A stretch of DNA of 64,000 bases from Elusimicrobium minutum Pei191 (lineage in GTDB: Bacteria; Elusimicrobiota; Elusimicrobia; Elusimicrobiales; Elusimicrobiaceae): contig NC_010644.1 in NCBI RefSeq assembly GCF_000020145.1, positions 186,001 through 250,000 on the forward strand, written 5' to 3'. The notes beneath the pieces were generated by a model, which did not search any database, had not been told where the DNA came from, and worked only from the letters and a program-made list of their open reading frames with translations. This document shows, one piece after another, positions 42,921-52,105 of the stretch; position 1 is the first letter of the stretch; every line of letters begins with the position of its first letter. A program made the position numbers and the translations under genes.

Positions 42921-45476
42921 ATGCAGGAATCCAAACAGCTTACCCCTTTAATGAGACAGTATAATGACATTAAAAGTAAAAACACCGACTTAATAGTGTT
43001 TTTCCGTTTGGGGGATTTTTACGAAATGTTTGATTCCGACGCGCGCGAAGCAAGCCGTATTTTAGGTATAGCCTTAACACAGAGAGGCGGCGTGCCTATG
43101 TGCGGGGTACCCTACCACGCGGCGGCCAATTATATAAGCAAAATTATTAAAGAAGGTAGAAAAGTAGGCATTTGCGAGCAGGTAGGCACGGGGGAAGGAA
43201 AAAGCAAACTTTTTGAACGTAAAATAGTGCGTGTTATAACGCCGGGCACTGTTATTGAGGATAATATGCTTCAAAGCAATGTAAGCAATTACCTCGTTTG
43301 TGTTTTTACTGATAAAAAAGGCTGGGGAGCCGCCGCTATAGACGTATCCACGGGTGAGTTTTGGGTAACCGAACAGGCGGACGATATTTCTTTAAACGGA
43401 CTTTCCTGCATGCTGGCTGCTTTAAATCCTGCGGAAATACTTTTAGACAAAATTACTTTAGACAGAGTAAAATCATCAATGATGATACCGGGCAGCGTAG
43501 CCACAACGATAGTGCCCAGGGAAGAATCTTCCCAAATCCCTTCCAACTGGCCTTCGCAAAGCGTATGGGCAGGCAAAAAAACAGCCTTAACATGCGCTCT
43601 TACGGCAATAAAATACATTAATGTTAACGAGCCGGGTTTTAAAGATTTGCTTATTCCTTTTTACAAAGAAATTTCTGATTATCTTGCGCTTGATGAAAAC
43701 GCCGTACGTACGCTTGAACTTGTAAGCCAAAACGGCGCGCGCAAAGGCAGTCTTTGGCATTTATTGGATTTTACTGTAACTCCTATGGGTGGCAGAACGC
43801 TTAAAAATTGGATTTTAAACCCGCTGTTAAACCTTGCAGATATTGAAAAAAGGCAAAATTGCGTAAGCAATTTTTATGACAACCCTTTGGCCTATGAGGA
43901 ACTTAAAGTTATTCTAGCCGATATCAGTGACATTGAACGCATTATGAGCAGGGTAGGCACAGGTAACGCGGGGCCCAGGGATTTGGCGGGGCTTGCGCGT
44001 TCTCTTGCGGTGCACGGGGCTTTAAAAAACTGGTTTGACAAATACGGGGCTGTGGTTCCTTATTTAAAAGAAAACATTTTATCTAAAATCACGGTTATTG
44101 AAGATTTAGCTAACCTTTTAAACTCCGCTATAGAACCTAACCCGCCCATTAAAATATCCGACGGCGGTATAATAAAACAAGGTTTTAATGCGGAGCTTGA
44201 CGATTTAAGAAACACAAAAAACAACAGCAGCAAAACCCTCGCCGAACTTTGCGAGCGTGAAAAAGCGAAAACCGGCATAAGCACTTTAAAAGTGGGGTTT
44301 AACTCGGTATTCGGTTATTATATTGAAGTAAGTAAAGGCCAGTCCGGCAAAGTGCCTTTCAGTTATACCAGAAAACAAACTTTAACCAACGCCGAACGTT
44401 TTATTACCGAAGAACTTAAAGAAATTGAAGATAAAATTTTACACGCGGAAGAAAAGATTTTGCGTTTGGAAACAAGCCTTTTTGACAGCGTGCGTAAACA
44501 TTTGGCCGAACATATCGGCGTTATGCGCTCGTTTGCAAAAGCGATAGCTGAGTTAGACGTTTACTCTAACCTGGCGCACTGCGCCAAAGTTTATAAATTT
44601 ACAAAACCTGTTATTGATGAAAGCAATATTTTAAAAGCCGCTGATTTAAGACACCCCGTTGTTGAGGCCTGTTTACCTCTTGGAAGTTTTGTTCCTAATG
44701 ATATCGACCTTGGGGGCGAAACGCAGATATCCGTTATAACGGGGCCCAATATGGGCGGTAAAAGCGTTTATTTAAAACAGGCGGCGGTGTTAGTTATACT
44801 CGCGCAGATGGGTAGCTTTGTGCCCGCGGCGTCAGCGCATGTGGGTATTGTTGATAAAATTATGACCCGTATAGGCGCGCAGGACGCTATTGCCATGGGG
44901 CAAAGCACGTTTATGGTTGAAATGAAGGAAACGTCGCACATTTTAGCTTCCTGTACGCCAAAAAGTTTAATTCTGTTAGATGAAGTCGGCAGAGGCACAA
45001 GCACTTTTGACGGCATTTCAATAGCGTGGGCCATAACAGAATTTTTATATAAACCGCACGGCGGCGGCGCCAAAGTGCTTTTTGCCACGCATTATTTTGA
45101 ACTTACGGATTTGGAAAATAAATATAAAGGCATAAAAAACTTTCACGCCGAAGTACAGGAATATAAAGACGCGGACGGGCAAAGTAAAATAGCTTTCCTT
45201 TATAAAATTAAAGAAGGCGCGGGGGATAAATCCTACGGCATACATGTCGGGGAGCTTGCGGGCCTGCCGGCTACTGTTATCGTGCGCGCTAAAAAAGTTA
45301 TTAAAGATTTGGAAGCTAAAAAAGGAACAAGCGTATCAAAAAAAGAAGACGATATTGTGGGGGATTTATTTTCCAGCCCGATAGTTGAGGAAATTAAGCT
45401 TGTTAACACTGACGCTGTTACTCCGATGCAGGCTTTACAAATGATACTTGAGTGGAAAAAAAGAATTAACAGTTGA
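42921..45476 (+). CDS. mutS: DNA mismatch repair protein MutS
   Basis: The 851-residue protein has the mismatch-reading GDFYEMF motif (Phe-x-Glu, residues about 31-36) and the ATPase with Walker [14 protein letters not shown] (about 613) and [14 protein letters not shown] (about 695). It ends in the helix-turn-helix dimerisation part. It is MutS1-type and full length. mutL follows after 9 bp, so the two form a repair operon. Confidence 0.97.
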
Positions 45477-45485
45477 GTTTAAAGT

Positions 45486-47312
45486 ATGGGTAAAATTAAA
45501 ATTTTGGAAGAAAGCGTTGCCGCAAGAATAGCCGCCGGGGAAGTGATTGAGCGGCCCGCAGGCGTTTTAAAAGAACTTTTGGAAAACGCCGTTGACGCGG
45601 GGGCCGACACAATTAATATTGATATTGACGGGGCGGGAAAAAAACTTATAAGAGTTAATGACAACGGCTCGGGCATGAGTAAAGAGGATTTAACTTTATC
45701 TGTTGTACGCCATTCAACAAGTAAAATAAAAAATTTTGAGGATTTGGACTCTTTGGATACTTTTGGTTTCAGGGGCGAGGCACTGTATTCCGTGGCGGCT
45801 GTTTCAAAACTTTCCATTTCCAGCGCCGAGGAAGGCGGCAGCGGCAACAAAATTATTGTTGAAGGCGGTAAATTAATTTCCGTTTCGCCCTCGCCGAATA
45901 TAAAAGGTACAACGGTTGAAGTAAAGGACTTGTTTTATAACACGCCCGCCAGGCTAAAATTTTTAAAGTCGGATAATTATGAACGTTCCCTTCTTTTAAA
46001 AGTAGTTGAGGAAAGCGCCCTTGCAAATTTACATGTTTCTTATAATGTACGTACGGACGGCAGGCTTGTATACTCTTTTTTAGCCTCAAACGGTGATTTT
46101 AAAAAGACTGTAATCCAAAGAGCGGGGCAAATTTTAGGCGCGGAGATAGCTGTCTCTTTAATATCCGTTGAAGATGAACGCTTTGGTTTTAAAGCTTTTT
46201 TAACGCCGTTAAGCAAACTTACAGCCGTGCGTGATTTACAATTTTTCTTTATTAATAAAAGGCCTTTAACAAGCAAAACTTTACAACAGGCAGTATACAA
46301 AGCTTACCATGGCAGGCCTAAAGACAGGCACCCCGCTTTTATTGTTTTTATGAATATGCCAGCTGCTGACTTTGACGTTAATATACACCCTCAAAAGCGT
46401 GATGTGAAATTTGCACAGGAAAACGCCGTATTCGGTTTTTTAATGAATGTTACGCAGCGCGCTTTAACCGGCGCGGCCCAGCCTGTTGATATAAATATTA
46501 CTCCGGCGTCTCCGCCCGCGGCTACTATGGAATTTAGCTTCGCCAAACCCCGCGCGGAAGAACCTTCATACAAACCTTTCGGACAAAATATTGTTGAGGA
46601 AAATGTTTTTGCCCCTATAAGTAAACAGGCGGTTGTAGTAAAAGATTTTGAGGACCCTGTTTCTTATAATCCCGAACCTGCAGAGCCTAAAAAAGAAATG
46701 GGCGCGCATGTTCAAACGGACAATCCTTCCTGGTGGCAGGGGCCTTACAGATTTTTAGGTTCACTACATAAAAGTTATTTGATTTACGAAACCGAACTCG
46801 GCCTTATGCTTGTTGACCAGCACGCCGCGCGCGAAAGAGTTTTGTATGAAGAGTACCTTAAAAAGATGGAAGAAAATGAGCTCGGCATACAACCCTTAAT
46901 GTTCCCGGTTACGGTTGATTTGCCCGCCAGTAATGTTGAAAATTTAATGCTTTGGAAAGACTGGCTTAAAACAGCGGGTTTTGAAATTGAGCAGTTTTCA
47001 CCCAGGACTGTACTGGTAAACGCCGTGCCCAACATTTTCAGGTTTAAAGAAGACAGCCTTAAAGAATTTATAGTAAGCCTGGCCGGTATTGTGGGCGATC
47101 CTCTGAAAAGCTCTGACGAGCTTAAAAAGAAAACGGTTGCCATGTTAGCCTGCAAGAAATCAATTAAAGCAAAAGAAGACGTGAGCATGGCGGAGGCCGA
47201 CGCCTTACTTTTAGATTTAAAAAGATGCCAAGACGGCATGCATTGCCCGCACGGGCGGCCTGTTATGGTGTCTTTAAGCGCGGCCGAGCTTACCAAAAAA
47301 TTTGGCAGATAA
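45486..47312 (+). CDS. mutL: DNA mismatch repair protein MutL (endonuclease type)
   Basis: The 608-residue protein has the GHKL motifs ELLENAVDAGAD, NDNGSGM and RGEALYS near the N-terminus and a C-terminal domain with LVDQHAARERVLYEE (about 440). That matches the DQHA-x2-E-x4-E endonuclease motif, and CPHGRPV lies near the end. This marks a nicking MutL, as expected where no MutH is present; no MutH-like gene is seen here. It is directly downstream of mutS and followed by a terminator. Confidence 0.97.
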   Translation: MGKIKILEESVAARIAAGEVIERPAGVLKELLENAVDAGADTINIDIDGAGKKLIRVNDNGSGMSKEDLTLSVVRHSTSKIKNFEDLDSLDTFGFRGEALYSVAAVSKLSISSAEEGGSGNKIIVEGGKLISVSPSPNIKGTTVEVKDLFYNTPARLKFLKSDNYERSLLLKVVEESALANLHVSYNVRTDGRLVYSFLASNGDFKKTVIQRAGQILGAEIAVSLISVEDERFGFKAFLTPLSKLTAVRDLQFFFINKRPLTSKTLQQAVYKAYHGRPKDRHPAFIVFMNMPAADFDVNIHPQKRDVKFAQENAVFGFLMNVTQRALTGAAQPVDINITPASPPAATMEFSFAKPRAEEPSYKPFGQNIVEENVFAPISKQAVVVKDFEDPVSYNPEPAEPKKEMGAHVQTDNPSWWQGPYRFLGSLHKSYLIYETELGLMLVDQHAARERVLYEEYLKKMEENELGIQPLMFPVTVDLPASNVENLMLWKDWLKTAGFEIEQFSPRTVLVNAVPNIFRFKEDSLKEFIVSLAGIVGDPLKSSDELKKKTVAMLACKKSIKAKEDVSMAEADALLLDLKRCQDGMHCPHGRPVMVSLSAAELTKKFGR

Positions 47313-47344
47313 AAAAATACCCGGTTTTAGCCGGGTATTTTTTT
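47312..47344. terminator. Bidirectional terminator between mutL and convergent pilin
   Basis: ATACCCGG / CCGGGTAT stem with a TTTTAG loop, A7 and T8 flanks. Confidence 0.88.
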
Positions 47345-47361
47345 AAAACTTTTTGGGTTTA

Positions 47362-47853
47362 TTAACAATCCGTAAGTGTGCTTCCGCTTGATACTTTGCA
47401 TTTGTAGCCTAAACTTTTGCAAAGCTCTTTGAGTTTGTTGAAATTGTTTACGCCGCTAAACATATAACAAAGTAAGCCGTCTTCGGTAGAAGCTATTCTG
47501 TAGCCTTCGTAAGAGCTGCCTACCCTTCTGCCTGTAACGTGGGGGCTGTTTGTATTAAACATATAAACAAACTTGCCGCAGTCATAAGAAATTACTGTTC
47601 CGCTTGTGGTTGAAGCAGTCGCGCAGTTTGACGGTAATGAAATGTCAAGCTCGCTTGCGGGGTCGGACGGGTATGTTCCTGTTGCAAGAAAATATCTGTT
47701 TTCCGCTTCAAATAAAGCTTTAGTGTTTATGGCGATTTCTGACGTTCTGCTCTTTTCTACGGCTTTTGTGTATTGCGGCATTGCTATGGCGGCAAGTATT
47801 CCAATAATAAGCACAACAACTAAAAGCTCTATTAACGTAAATCCTTTTTTCAT
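47362..47853 (-). CDS. Type IV pilin-like protein (163 aa), divergent C-terminus
   Basis: Leader MKKG and the same [19 protein letters not shown] core as the other two pilins, with cleavage G|F and Glu+5. The globular part differs: several cysteines (for example CATASTTSG, FVYMF, then CKSLGYKC and a final C), so two disulfides are likely. It is probably a minor pilin or pseudopilin. It is solitary, on the strand opposite mutSL; the nitroreductase gene lies 11 bp upstream on the same strand and may be co-transcribed. Confidence 0.88.
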   Translation of the reverse strand: MKKGFTLIELLVVVLIIGILAAIAMPQYTKAVEKSRTSEIAINTKALFEAENRYFLATGTYPSDPASELDISLPSNCATASTTSGTVISYDCGKFVYMFNTNSPHVTGRRVGSSYEGYRIASTEDGLLCYMFSGVNNFNKLKELCKSLGYKCKVSSGSTLTDC

Positions 47854-47864
47854 ATTATTCCTTT

Positions 47865-48473
47865 TTATTTTGAAACTTTATTTTCTGTTTTTGGGTAACC
47901 TATAGGATGATTAAGTATTAATATTTTGTTTTTACCTAATTTAAGGGCTTCTTTTACAAAATTTTGATCCATTGAACCCCTTGGCACAGTGGCAAGACCC
48001 ATGCCTGAAGCGAAGAGGGATATGTTTTGCGATACTATGCCCGCGTCTATATTAGCCCATCTTTCGGAGGATTTTTCCATATCCGCCGTAATATATAAGG
48101 TTACGGGCGCGTTATTAAGCCGGCAATCTTTATCAGAAATAAATTCTAAGGAGTGTTTGGTTACATTATAAAAATATGCGCCGCTTTTTAAACAGGCGTA
48201 AATTTCAATTTCCTGCTTGTTCATGGCGGTAGGATTGGTGCGTTTGCCGTCAGGCCTGTTAACGCCGGTTGTAGCCCAAAGCAGGTTAGATAATGTTTGA
48301 TTATCAAGCTCTTTGTCTGAAAACTCGCGAACAGATTTCCTGTTATTGAAAGCCTGCATTAAAGGCAATCCTTTTTTAAGCTGGGGCGTTTTTAACGCAA
48401 TATTTTTTGTATCTTGGGCAAAAATAAAGCTGGCCATAAAAATTAAAGTTGTAGCAAAAATAATTTTTTTCAT
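47865..48473 (-). CDS. Nitroreductase-family protein with signal peptide
   Basis: The 202-residue protein begins with a clear signal peptide (MKKIIFATTLIFMASFIFAQ). The nitroreductase fold follows: NNRKSVREFSDKELDNQTLS (FMN-binding Arg/Ser, about 45), LLWATTGVNRPDGKRTNPTAMN, and GIVSQNISLFASGMGLATVPRG. Family members reduce nitro groups or related substrates with NAD(P)H and FMN in the cytoplasm. An exported form is unusual and needs flavin loading outside or before export. It may act with the thioredoxin/CcdA-like protein in periplasmic redox, but no link is visible. Confidence 0.85.
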   Translation of the reverse strand: MKKIIFATTLIFMASFIFAQDTKNIALKTPQLKKGLPLMQAFNNRKSVREFSDKELDNQTLSNLLWATTGVNRPDGKRTNPTAMNKQEIEIYACLKSGAYFYNVTKHSLEFISDKDCRLNNAPVTLYITADMEKSSERWANIDAGIVSQNISLFASGMGLATVPRGSMDQNFVKEALKLGKNKILILNHPIGYPKTENKVSK

Positions 48474-48530
48474 AATTAAACCCTCCTGATTTTATATATT
48501 ACAATCCTTTTTATTGTATGTAAAGCGGGA

Positions 48531-49283
48531 TTAACACACCAAATCCCAAATATATTTTAGTGTAATAGCCGCACAGACAAAAATTATAAGAGGGCGGATA
48601 ATTGCTTCCCCTTTTCTTTTTCCTATATAAACCCCTATCGAGGCTCCTAAAATATTAAAAGCCCCCATAATAAGGCCCAGTTTAATATTTACCGCACCTA
48701 AAGATAAAAAGAAAAATAATGCAAATATGTTGGAGCAGAAATTAAGTATTTTTGCTATAGCTGTTGAGCGCACTATATCAAAGCCGCAGTATTTTGTTAA
48801 AAACACCGCGTACATTGTGCCCGCGCCGGGGCCTAAAAAGCCGTCATACAAGGCTACTAAGGCCGAGGTAATTTTTGCCGCGCGTGCGGATTTATTTTCG
48901 GCTATTTGTTTTAATGCGGAGGACTGTAAATATTTTTTATTAATTATAAAAAAAGCGCAGGCGGGAATTATAATTATAACTATAAATTTAAGGTTATCGG
49001 GGTTAACCAAACGGCTTAACGCCGCTCCCAGGGCTGAAAATATTAAAGCAAGTACGGCTAAAATAATAATAAGATTTTTTTTAGTTTTTATATTTTTCCT
49101 AAACTTATAGGCGGCGGTTAAAGTTCCCATTGAAGACGACATTTTATTTGTGCCAAGAAGCAAAGCCGGATTAAGGCCGAAGGCCAGATAAGAAGGCAGC
49201 GTTATCAAGCCGCCGCCGCCGGCAAGGCTGTCAATAAAGCCGGCAAGCGTCATCATTAAAGATAAAAAGATAAAATCTACCAT
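48531..49283 (-). CDS. TauE/SafE family membrane transporter
   Basis: The 250-residue integral membrane protein has about eight helices and the TauE/SafE (PF01925) motifs: GFIDSLAGGGGLITLPSYL near the N-terminus and a matching GFLGPGAGTMYAVFL repeat at about 150. The family exports sulfite, sulfoacetate or other organosulfur anions; the substrate here is unknown. It is a single gene, 57 bp from the nitroreductase gene on the same strand. Confidence 0.93.
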   Translation of the reverse strand: MVDFIFLSLMMTLAGFIDSLAGGGGLITLPSYLAFGLNPALLLGTNKMSSSMGTLTAAYKFRKNIKTKKNLIIILAVLALIFSALGAALSRLVNPDNLKFIVIIIIPACAFFIINKKYLQSSALKQIAENKSARAAKITSALVALYDGFLGPGAGTMYAVFLTKYCGFDIVRSTAIAKILNFCSNIFALFFFLSLGAVNIKLGLIMGAFNILGASIGVYIGKRKGEAIIRPLIIFVCAAITLKYIWDLVC

Positions 49284-49687
49284 AAACCCCGGACTTTATT
49301 AAAATGTTATTATTTTTAAATTTTATCAAATATATTTTTGCTTTGTTTGAAGGGGTCGCAATAAGATAGGCTGCTTATTTCGCGTTGGCTGCCAAAAGCT
49401 GTCTTGTATAGTTTATTTATGTGTTAAAGTTAACGTAAGGCTGCTTTATAAAAATAAACTTGAAAATAAATTATGCGCTCTGTTAAATACTGGTTTGACC
49501 GTGTGGAAAACCCAAATACAACTCGACAGAGATATGTTTAAATGAATAGGGATAAAATTTTGTGTACCGTGGACACAAATATTAAAATATATAATACTGC
49601 TTAATAATCACTTAATAAAAGGCCTCTGTTTCGTGGGGATATAATATTTATAAGCGTCCGCGTATATTACAATTACACCCAAAGATT
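49284..49687. other. Gene-free stretch of about 400 bp
   Basis: No convincing reading frame, tRNA or terminator was found here. It is AT-rich, with a few possible -10 boxes. A very short ATG frame at 49471 (18 codons) has no Shine-Dalgarno and no recognised content. Confidence 0.4.
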
Positions 49688-50110
49688 TTATGAGGGGATT
49701 ACAAATTTATATAAATTGTTTAAGACAGTGTCTAATATATCTTTAAACGATATCATTTTGGCTATCAGCGCGAAAAAGGCGGCAAAGAAAATTACTGCGT
49801 ATAAAAAATTAAAATTACGAACGAAAGAAGTTTTTCCCATAGTTATAAAAACGCGTAAAGTAAAAACAATAATAAGGGCTATAACGGGACTTGCATATAT
49901 TAACTGTGCTCCAAACACCTTAATAGGAAGCGTCAAAAATTCAGAAGCGGCGAATACCGATAAAACAGTGAGGCCCGCAAAAACTATAATATCAAGTATT
50001 GAGTAGTATAATTTTCCATTTTTTTCAAAATCTATTTTAACGCCCAGAATACCAAAAATAAAAATTGCGTAAGTAAAGTATTTTAAATAGGAGGCTATGA
50101 TTTCAACCAT
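49688..50110 (-). CDS. Unknown small integral membrane protein
   Basis: The 140 residues contain four predicted transmembrane helices (about 8-28, 35-58, 70-92 and 102-122), separated by short loops with charged ends such as DFEKNGKLYY and RNFNFLY. There is no recognisable family or motif. It is monocistronic on the minus strand, divergent from purC. Confidence 0.55.
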   Translation of the reverse strand: MVEIIASYLKYFTYAIFIFGILGVKIDFEKNGKLYYSILDIIVFAGLTVLSVFAASEFLTLPIKVFGAQLIYASPVIALIIVFTLRVFITMGKTSFVRNFNFLYAVIFFAAFFALIAKMISFKDILDTVLNNLYKFVIPS

Positions 50111-50225
50111 TTGTTATACTCCATAAAGCTACATGTTTTTTTGCAATTTTAAAGCGCGGTGTTTTAGGCTATGGATATTTTATATAATATTTTGGCGTTA
50201 AAAAGTGCGTAAAAGGAAAATTTAG

Positions 50226-50906
50226 ATGAAACATGTATATGAAGGTAAAACAAAAACTGTTTTTGAACTTGAAAACGGCAACTATCTTTTAAAGTTTAAA
50301 GATGATGTAACCGGTACCGACGGCGTTTTTGACCCCGGCGCTAATACCGTGGGCCTTTCCATTGAAGGTATGGGAAAAGGCGGCTTAAGGCTTACCACCT
50401 ATTTTTTTGAAATGTTGCAGAAAAACGGCATAAAAACCCATTATGTGAAATCCGATATAGAAAACAATAATATGGAAGTGTTGCCCGCCGCGCCTTTCGG
50501 CAACGGTATAGAAGTTATTTGCCGTTTTAAAGCCGTTGGCAGTTTTATGCGCCGTTACGGGCAATATGCTAAAGAAGGGCAGGATTTAAACGCTTTTGTC
50601 GAGGTTACTTTAAAAGACGATGAGCGCGGCGACCCGCCCATAACCAAGGACGCTTTGTCCGTGCTCGGAATTTTAACTAATGAGGAGTACGAATCTTTAA
50701 AAGAGCAAACCCAAGAAATTTGCAAAATGATAAAGGCCGAACTTGCCAAATATGATTGCGAACTTTATGATATTAAACTTGAGTTTGGCAGAAATAAAGG
50801 AGAGGTTATTTTGATTGACGAAATATCCGGCGGCAATATGCGCGTTTATAAAAACGGCAAAACAGTTGCGCCGCTTGAATTGGTTAAAATTGTTTTGGGC
50901 AACTAA
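50226..50906 (+). CDS. purC: SAICAR synthetase (purine biosynthesis)
   Basis: The 226-residue protein starts YEGKTKTVFEL and has FKDDVTGTDG, EVICRFKAVGSFMRRY and the PurC signature LIDEISGGNMR (about 197). It joins aspartate to CAIR with ATP in de novo purine synthesis. It is an isolated pur gene; no other purine genes are in the window. AAAGGA precedes the ATG. It is the last core gene before the mobile-element region. Confidence 0.95.
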   Translation: MKHVYEGKTKTVFELENGNYLLKFKDDVTGTDGVFDPGANTVGLSIEGMGKGGLRLTTYFFEMLQKNGIKTHYVKSDIENNNMEVLPAAPFGNGIEVICRFKAVGSFMRRYGQYAKEGQDLNAFVEVTLKDDERGDPPITKDALSVLGILTNEEYESLKEQTQEICKMIKAELAKYDCELYDIKLEFGRNKGEVILIDEISGGNMRVYKNGKTVAPLELVKIVLGN

Positions 50907-50926
50907 AAAAGTATTTAACAAAAATT

Positions 50927-50967
50927 AAAAAGCAGGCTTTTCATAATATATGAAAAGCCTGCTTTTT
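50927..50967. terminator. Long perfect terminator after purC, at the element border
   Basis: A perfect 19-bp inverted repeat (AAAAAGCAGGCTTTTCATA and its complement) with a 3-nt loop. It ends in five T residues and sits 21 bp after purC. Confidence 0.85.
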
Positions 50968-50969
50968 AA

Positions 50970-51276
50970 TGGAGCGGTTTGCAAAATGATAATCGTTAAC
51001 AGTAAAAAATAATTGACCTGAACGGGTAAACACATATAGTAAAAACCCACGGGGCTATTTGTTCTAGAATGCACCGAAATGATGCAGTACTGTGGAACGA
51101 AGTTATAGAGGATTTAGCCAGGATACGTCCAGTTTTAGATATGCTTGACGCTATTAGGTAGTTCCTGAGGTCCCTTGCTATATCATGGGTGTTGTAAGTA
51201 AGATTGGTGCTCAAACTAGTTAGATTAGTTAGGCTAGTATCTATGTTCATTACCCATTATAGATACTAGTGCTAAT
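50970..51276. other. Left end of mobile element: promoter and possible small RNA region
   Basis: No convincing protein gene is present in these 300 bp. A good promoter (51013-51040) points right, and a long imperfect hairpin (51221-51279) ends the stretch. A frame of about 30 codons on the plus strand (ATG 51069) and an 84-codon one on the minus strand (51250-50996) both lack ribosome sites and family resemblance. The region may encode a small RNA and may contain the left attachment site of the element, which I could not pinpoint. Confidence 0.4.
51013..51040 (+). promoter_or_regulatory. Promoter reading into the gene-free left end
   Basis: TTGACC (51013-51018) and TATAGT (51035-51040) are separated by 16 bp. 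Predicted start is near 51047, converging on the 3' end of the radical-SAM-type gene. Confidence 0.55.
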
Positions 51277-51279
51277 CTA
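51221..51279. repeat. Long imperfect hairpin at end of the radical-SAM-type gene
   Basis: CTAGTATCTAT (51234-51244) pairs with ATAGATACTAG (51259-51269), extended by AGATTAG and CTAATCT outside an asymmetric bulge. No T run follows on either side. It could end transcription, cap a small RNA or serve as a recombination or protein site. Confidence 0.55.
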
Positions 51280-52101
51280 GAATATGTTTGATTGACCTAC
51301 AGAACATACACATTGTTTAGGAGAATTAGAACAGTATGTAGGCTCAGTTACAGTTCCTTCCTTAATGTGATACTGTTTCTTATTTTTCTTACAGAATGTG
51401 ACTACCTTATCTGCCAGTTCATTAAAGAAATTTTTATAATCCTTATACTCAGATACCTGCTTGTTGTAGTTAAGTCTACCAAATATAATTTTATCTACAA
51501 ATGATAACTCTTCCAGTATCTCATCAAAGTTTTGGTCAATTATGTTGGGTGTAGGGTACGGCTCAATACTAACCCATGTTTTAAACCCTTTGTTGTGCAG
51601 ATGGCGTAAAGAATCTATCCTCTTGCTCATAGGTGATGCAAATGGTTCCAGTTTCTTTCTAAATTTATCCTGTATTGTAATTAAGGTTATGCCAAACTCA
51701 TTGTCTTTGCTCAGGTTAGCTAACTCTATAGGCAAAATACCCTTAGTTAAAGCGGTGCACCTAATACCACTCTTATTTAGTTTATCTATAATCTTCAGGC
51801 TCATCTCAGATACTTCTGGGTATTTATACATGAAAGGGTCTGTAGTAAAAGAAAGATGGACAAATTTTATTTTATCTTTGAGCCTAGGTATTTCTCGGTC
51901 AAGTATTTCTAAAGAATTTTCCACTAATTTAGGTTCAAGCCAGTCTTCATAGGTTTTAATCTTGCCAAACCTTTTAGCCATAAGCATAGCATAGCACGGG
52001 TATAAACATCCATGGGAGCAGTTTTCCGCATGATTGATGGTATAATCCCCATACTCAACGCCAGTCTTATATAGAAGTGTCTTTCTTTTAAATTTTTTCA
52101 T
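51277..52101 (-). CDS. SPL-like radical-SAM-type three-Cys protein, partner of TcmP
   Basis: The 274-residue protein has an N-terminal cysteine motif NCSHGCLYPCYA (Cys 28, 32, 36). A TIM-barrel-like pattern follows (FVHLSFTTDPFMYKYPE, ALTKGILPIELA, FGITLITIQD, TWVSIEPYPTPN) as in spore-photoproduct-lyase-like radical SAM proteins. The three Cys are spaced CX3CX3C, one residue more than the canonical CX3CX2C. Three further Cys lie near the C-terminus (YCSNSPKQCVC), which may hold another cluster. It starts 4 bp after tcmP, so the pair is one operon. TcmP proteins are known to occur beside three-Cys-motif proteins; the reaction is not known. Confidence 0.8.
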   Translation of the reverse strand: MKKFKRKTLLYKTGVEYGDYTINHAENCSHGCLYPCYAMLMAKRFGKIKTYEDWLEPKLVENSLEILDREIPRLKDKIKFVHLSFTTDPFMYKYPEVSEMSLKIIDKLNKSGIRCTALTKGILPIELANLSKDNEFGITLITIQDKFRKKLEPFASPMSKRIDSLRHLHNKGFKTWVSIEPYPTPNIIDQNFDEILEELSFVDKIIFGRLNYNKQVSEYKDYKNFFNELADKVVTFCKKNKKQYHIKEGTVTEPTYCSNSPKQCVCSVGQSNIF

Positions 52102-52105
52102 ATAG

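Noticed and set aside
49471-49527. Short ATG frame in the 400-bp gap after TauE
   Set aside because: 18 codons without ribosome site; nothing to support expression.
51069-51161. About 30-codon frame on the plus strand downstream of the orphan promoter
   Set aside because: Too short, no Shine-Dalgarno and no recognised content; kept only as part of the possible small RNA region.
50996-51250. 84-codon frame on the minus strand at the element's left end
   Set aside because: No ribosome site, low-complexity Thr/Ser/Asn/Leu start inside a hairpin, no family resemblance, and it opposes a good promoter.
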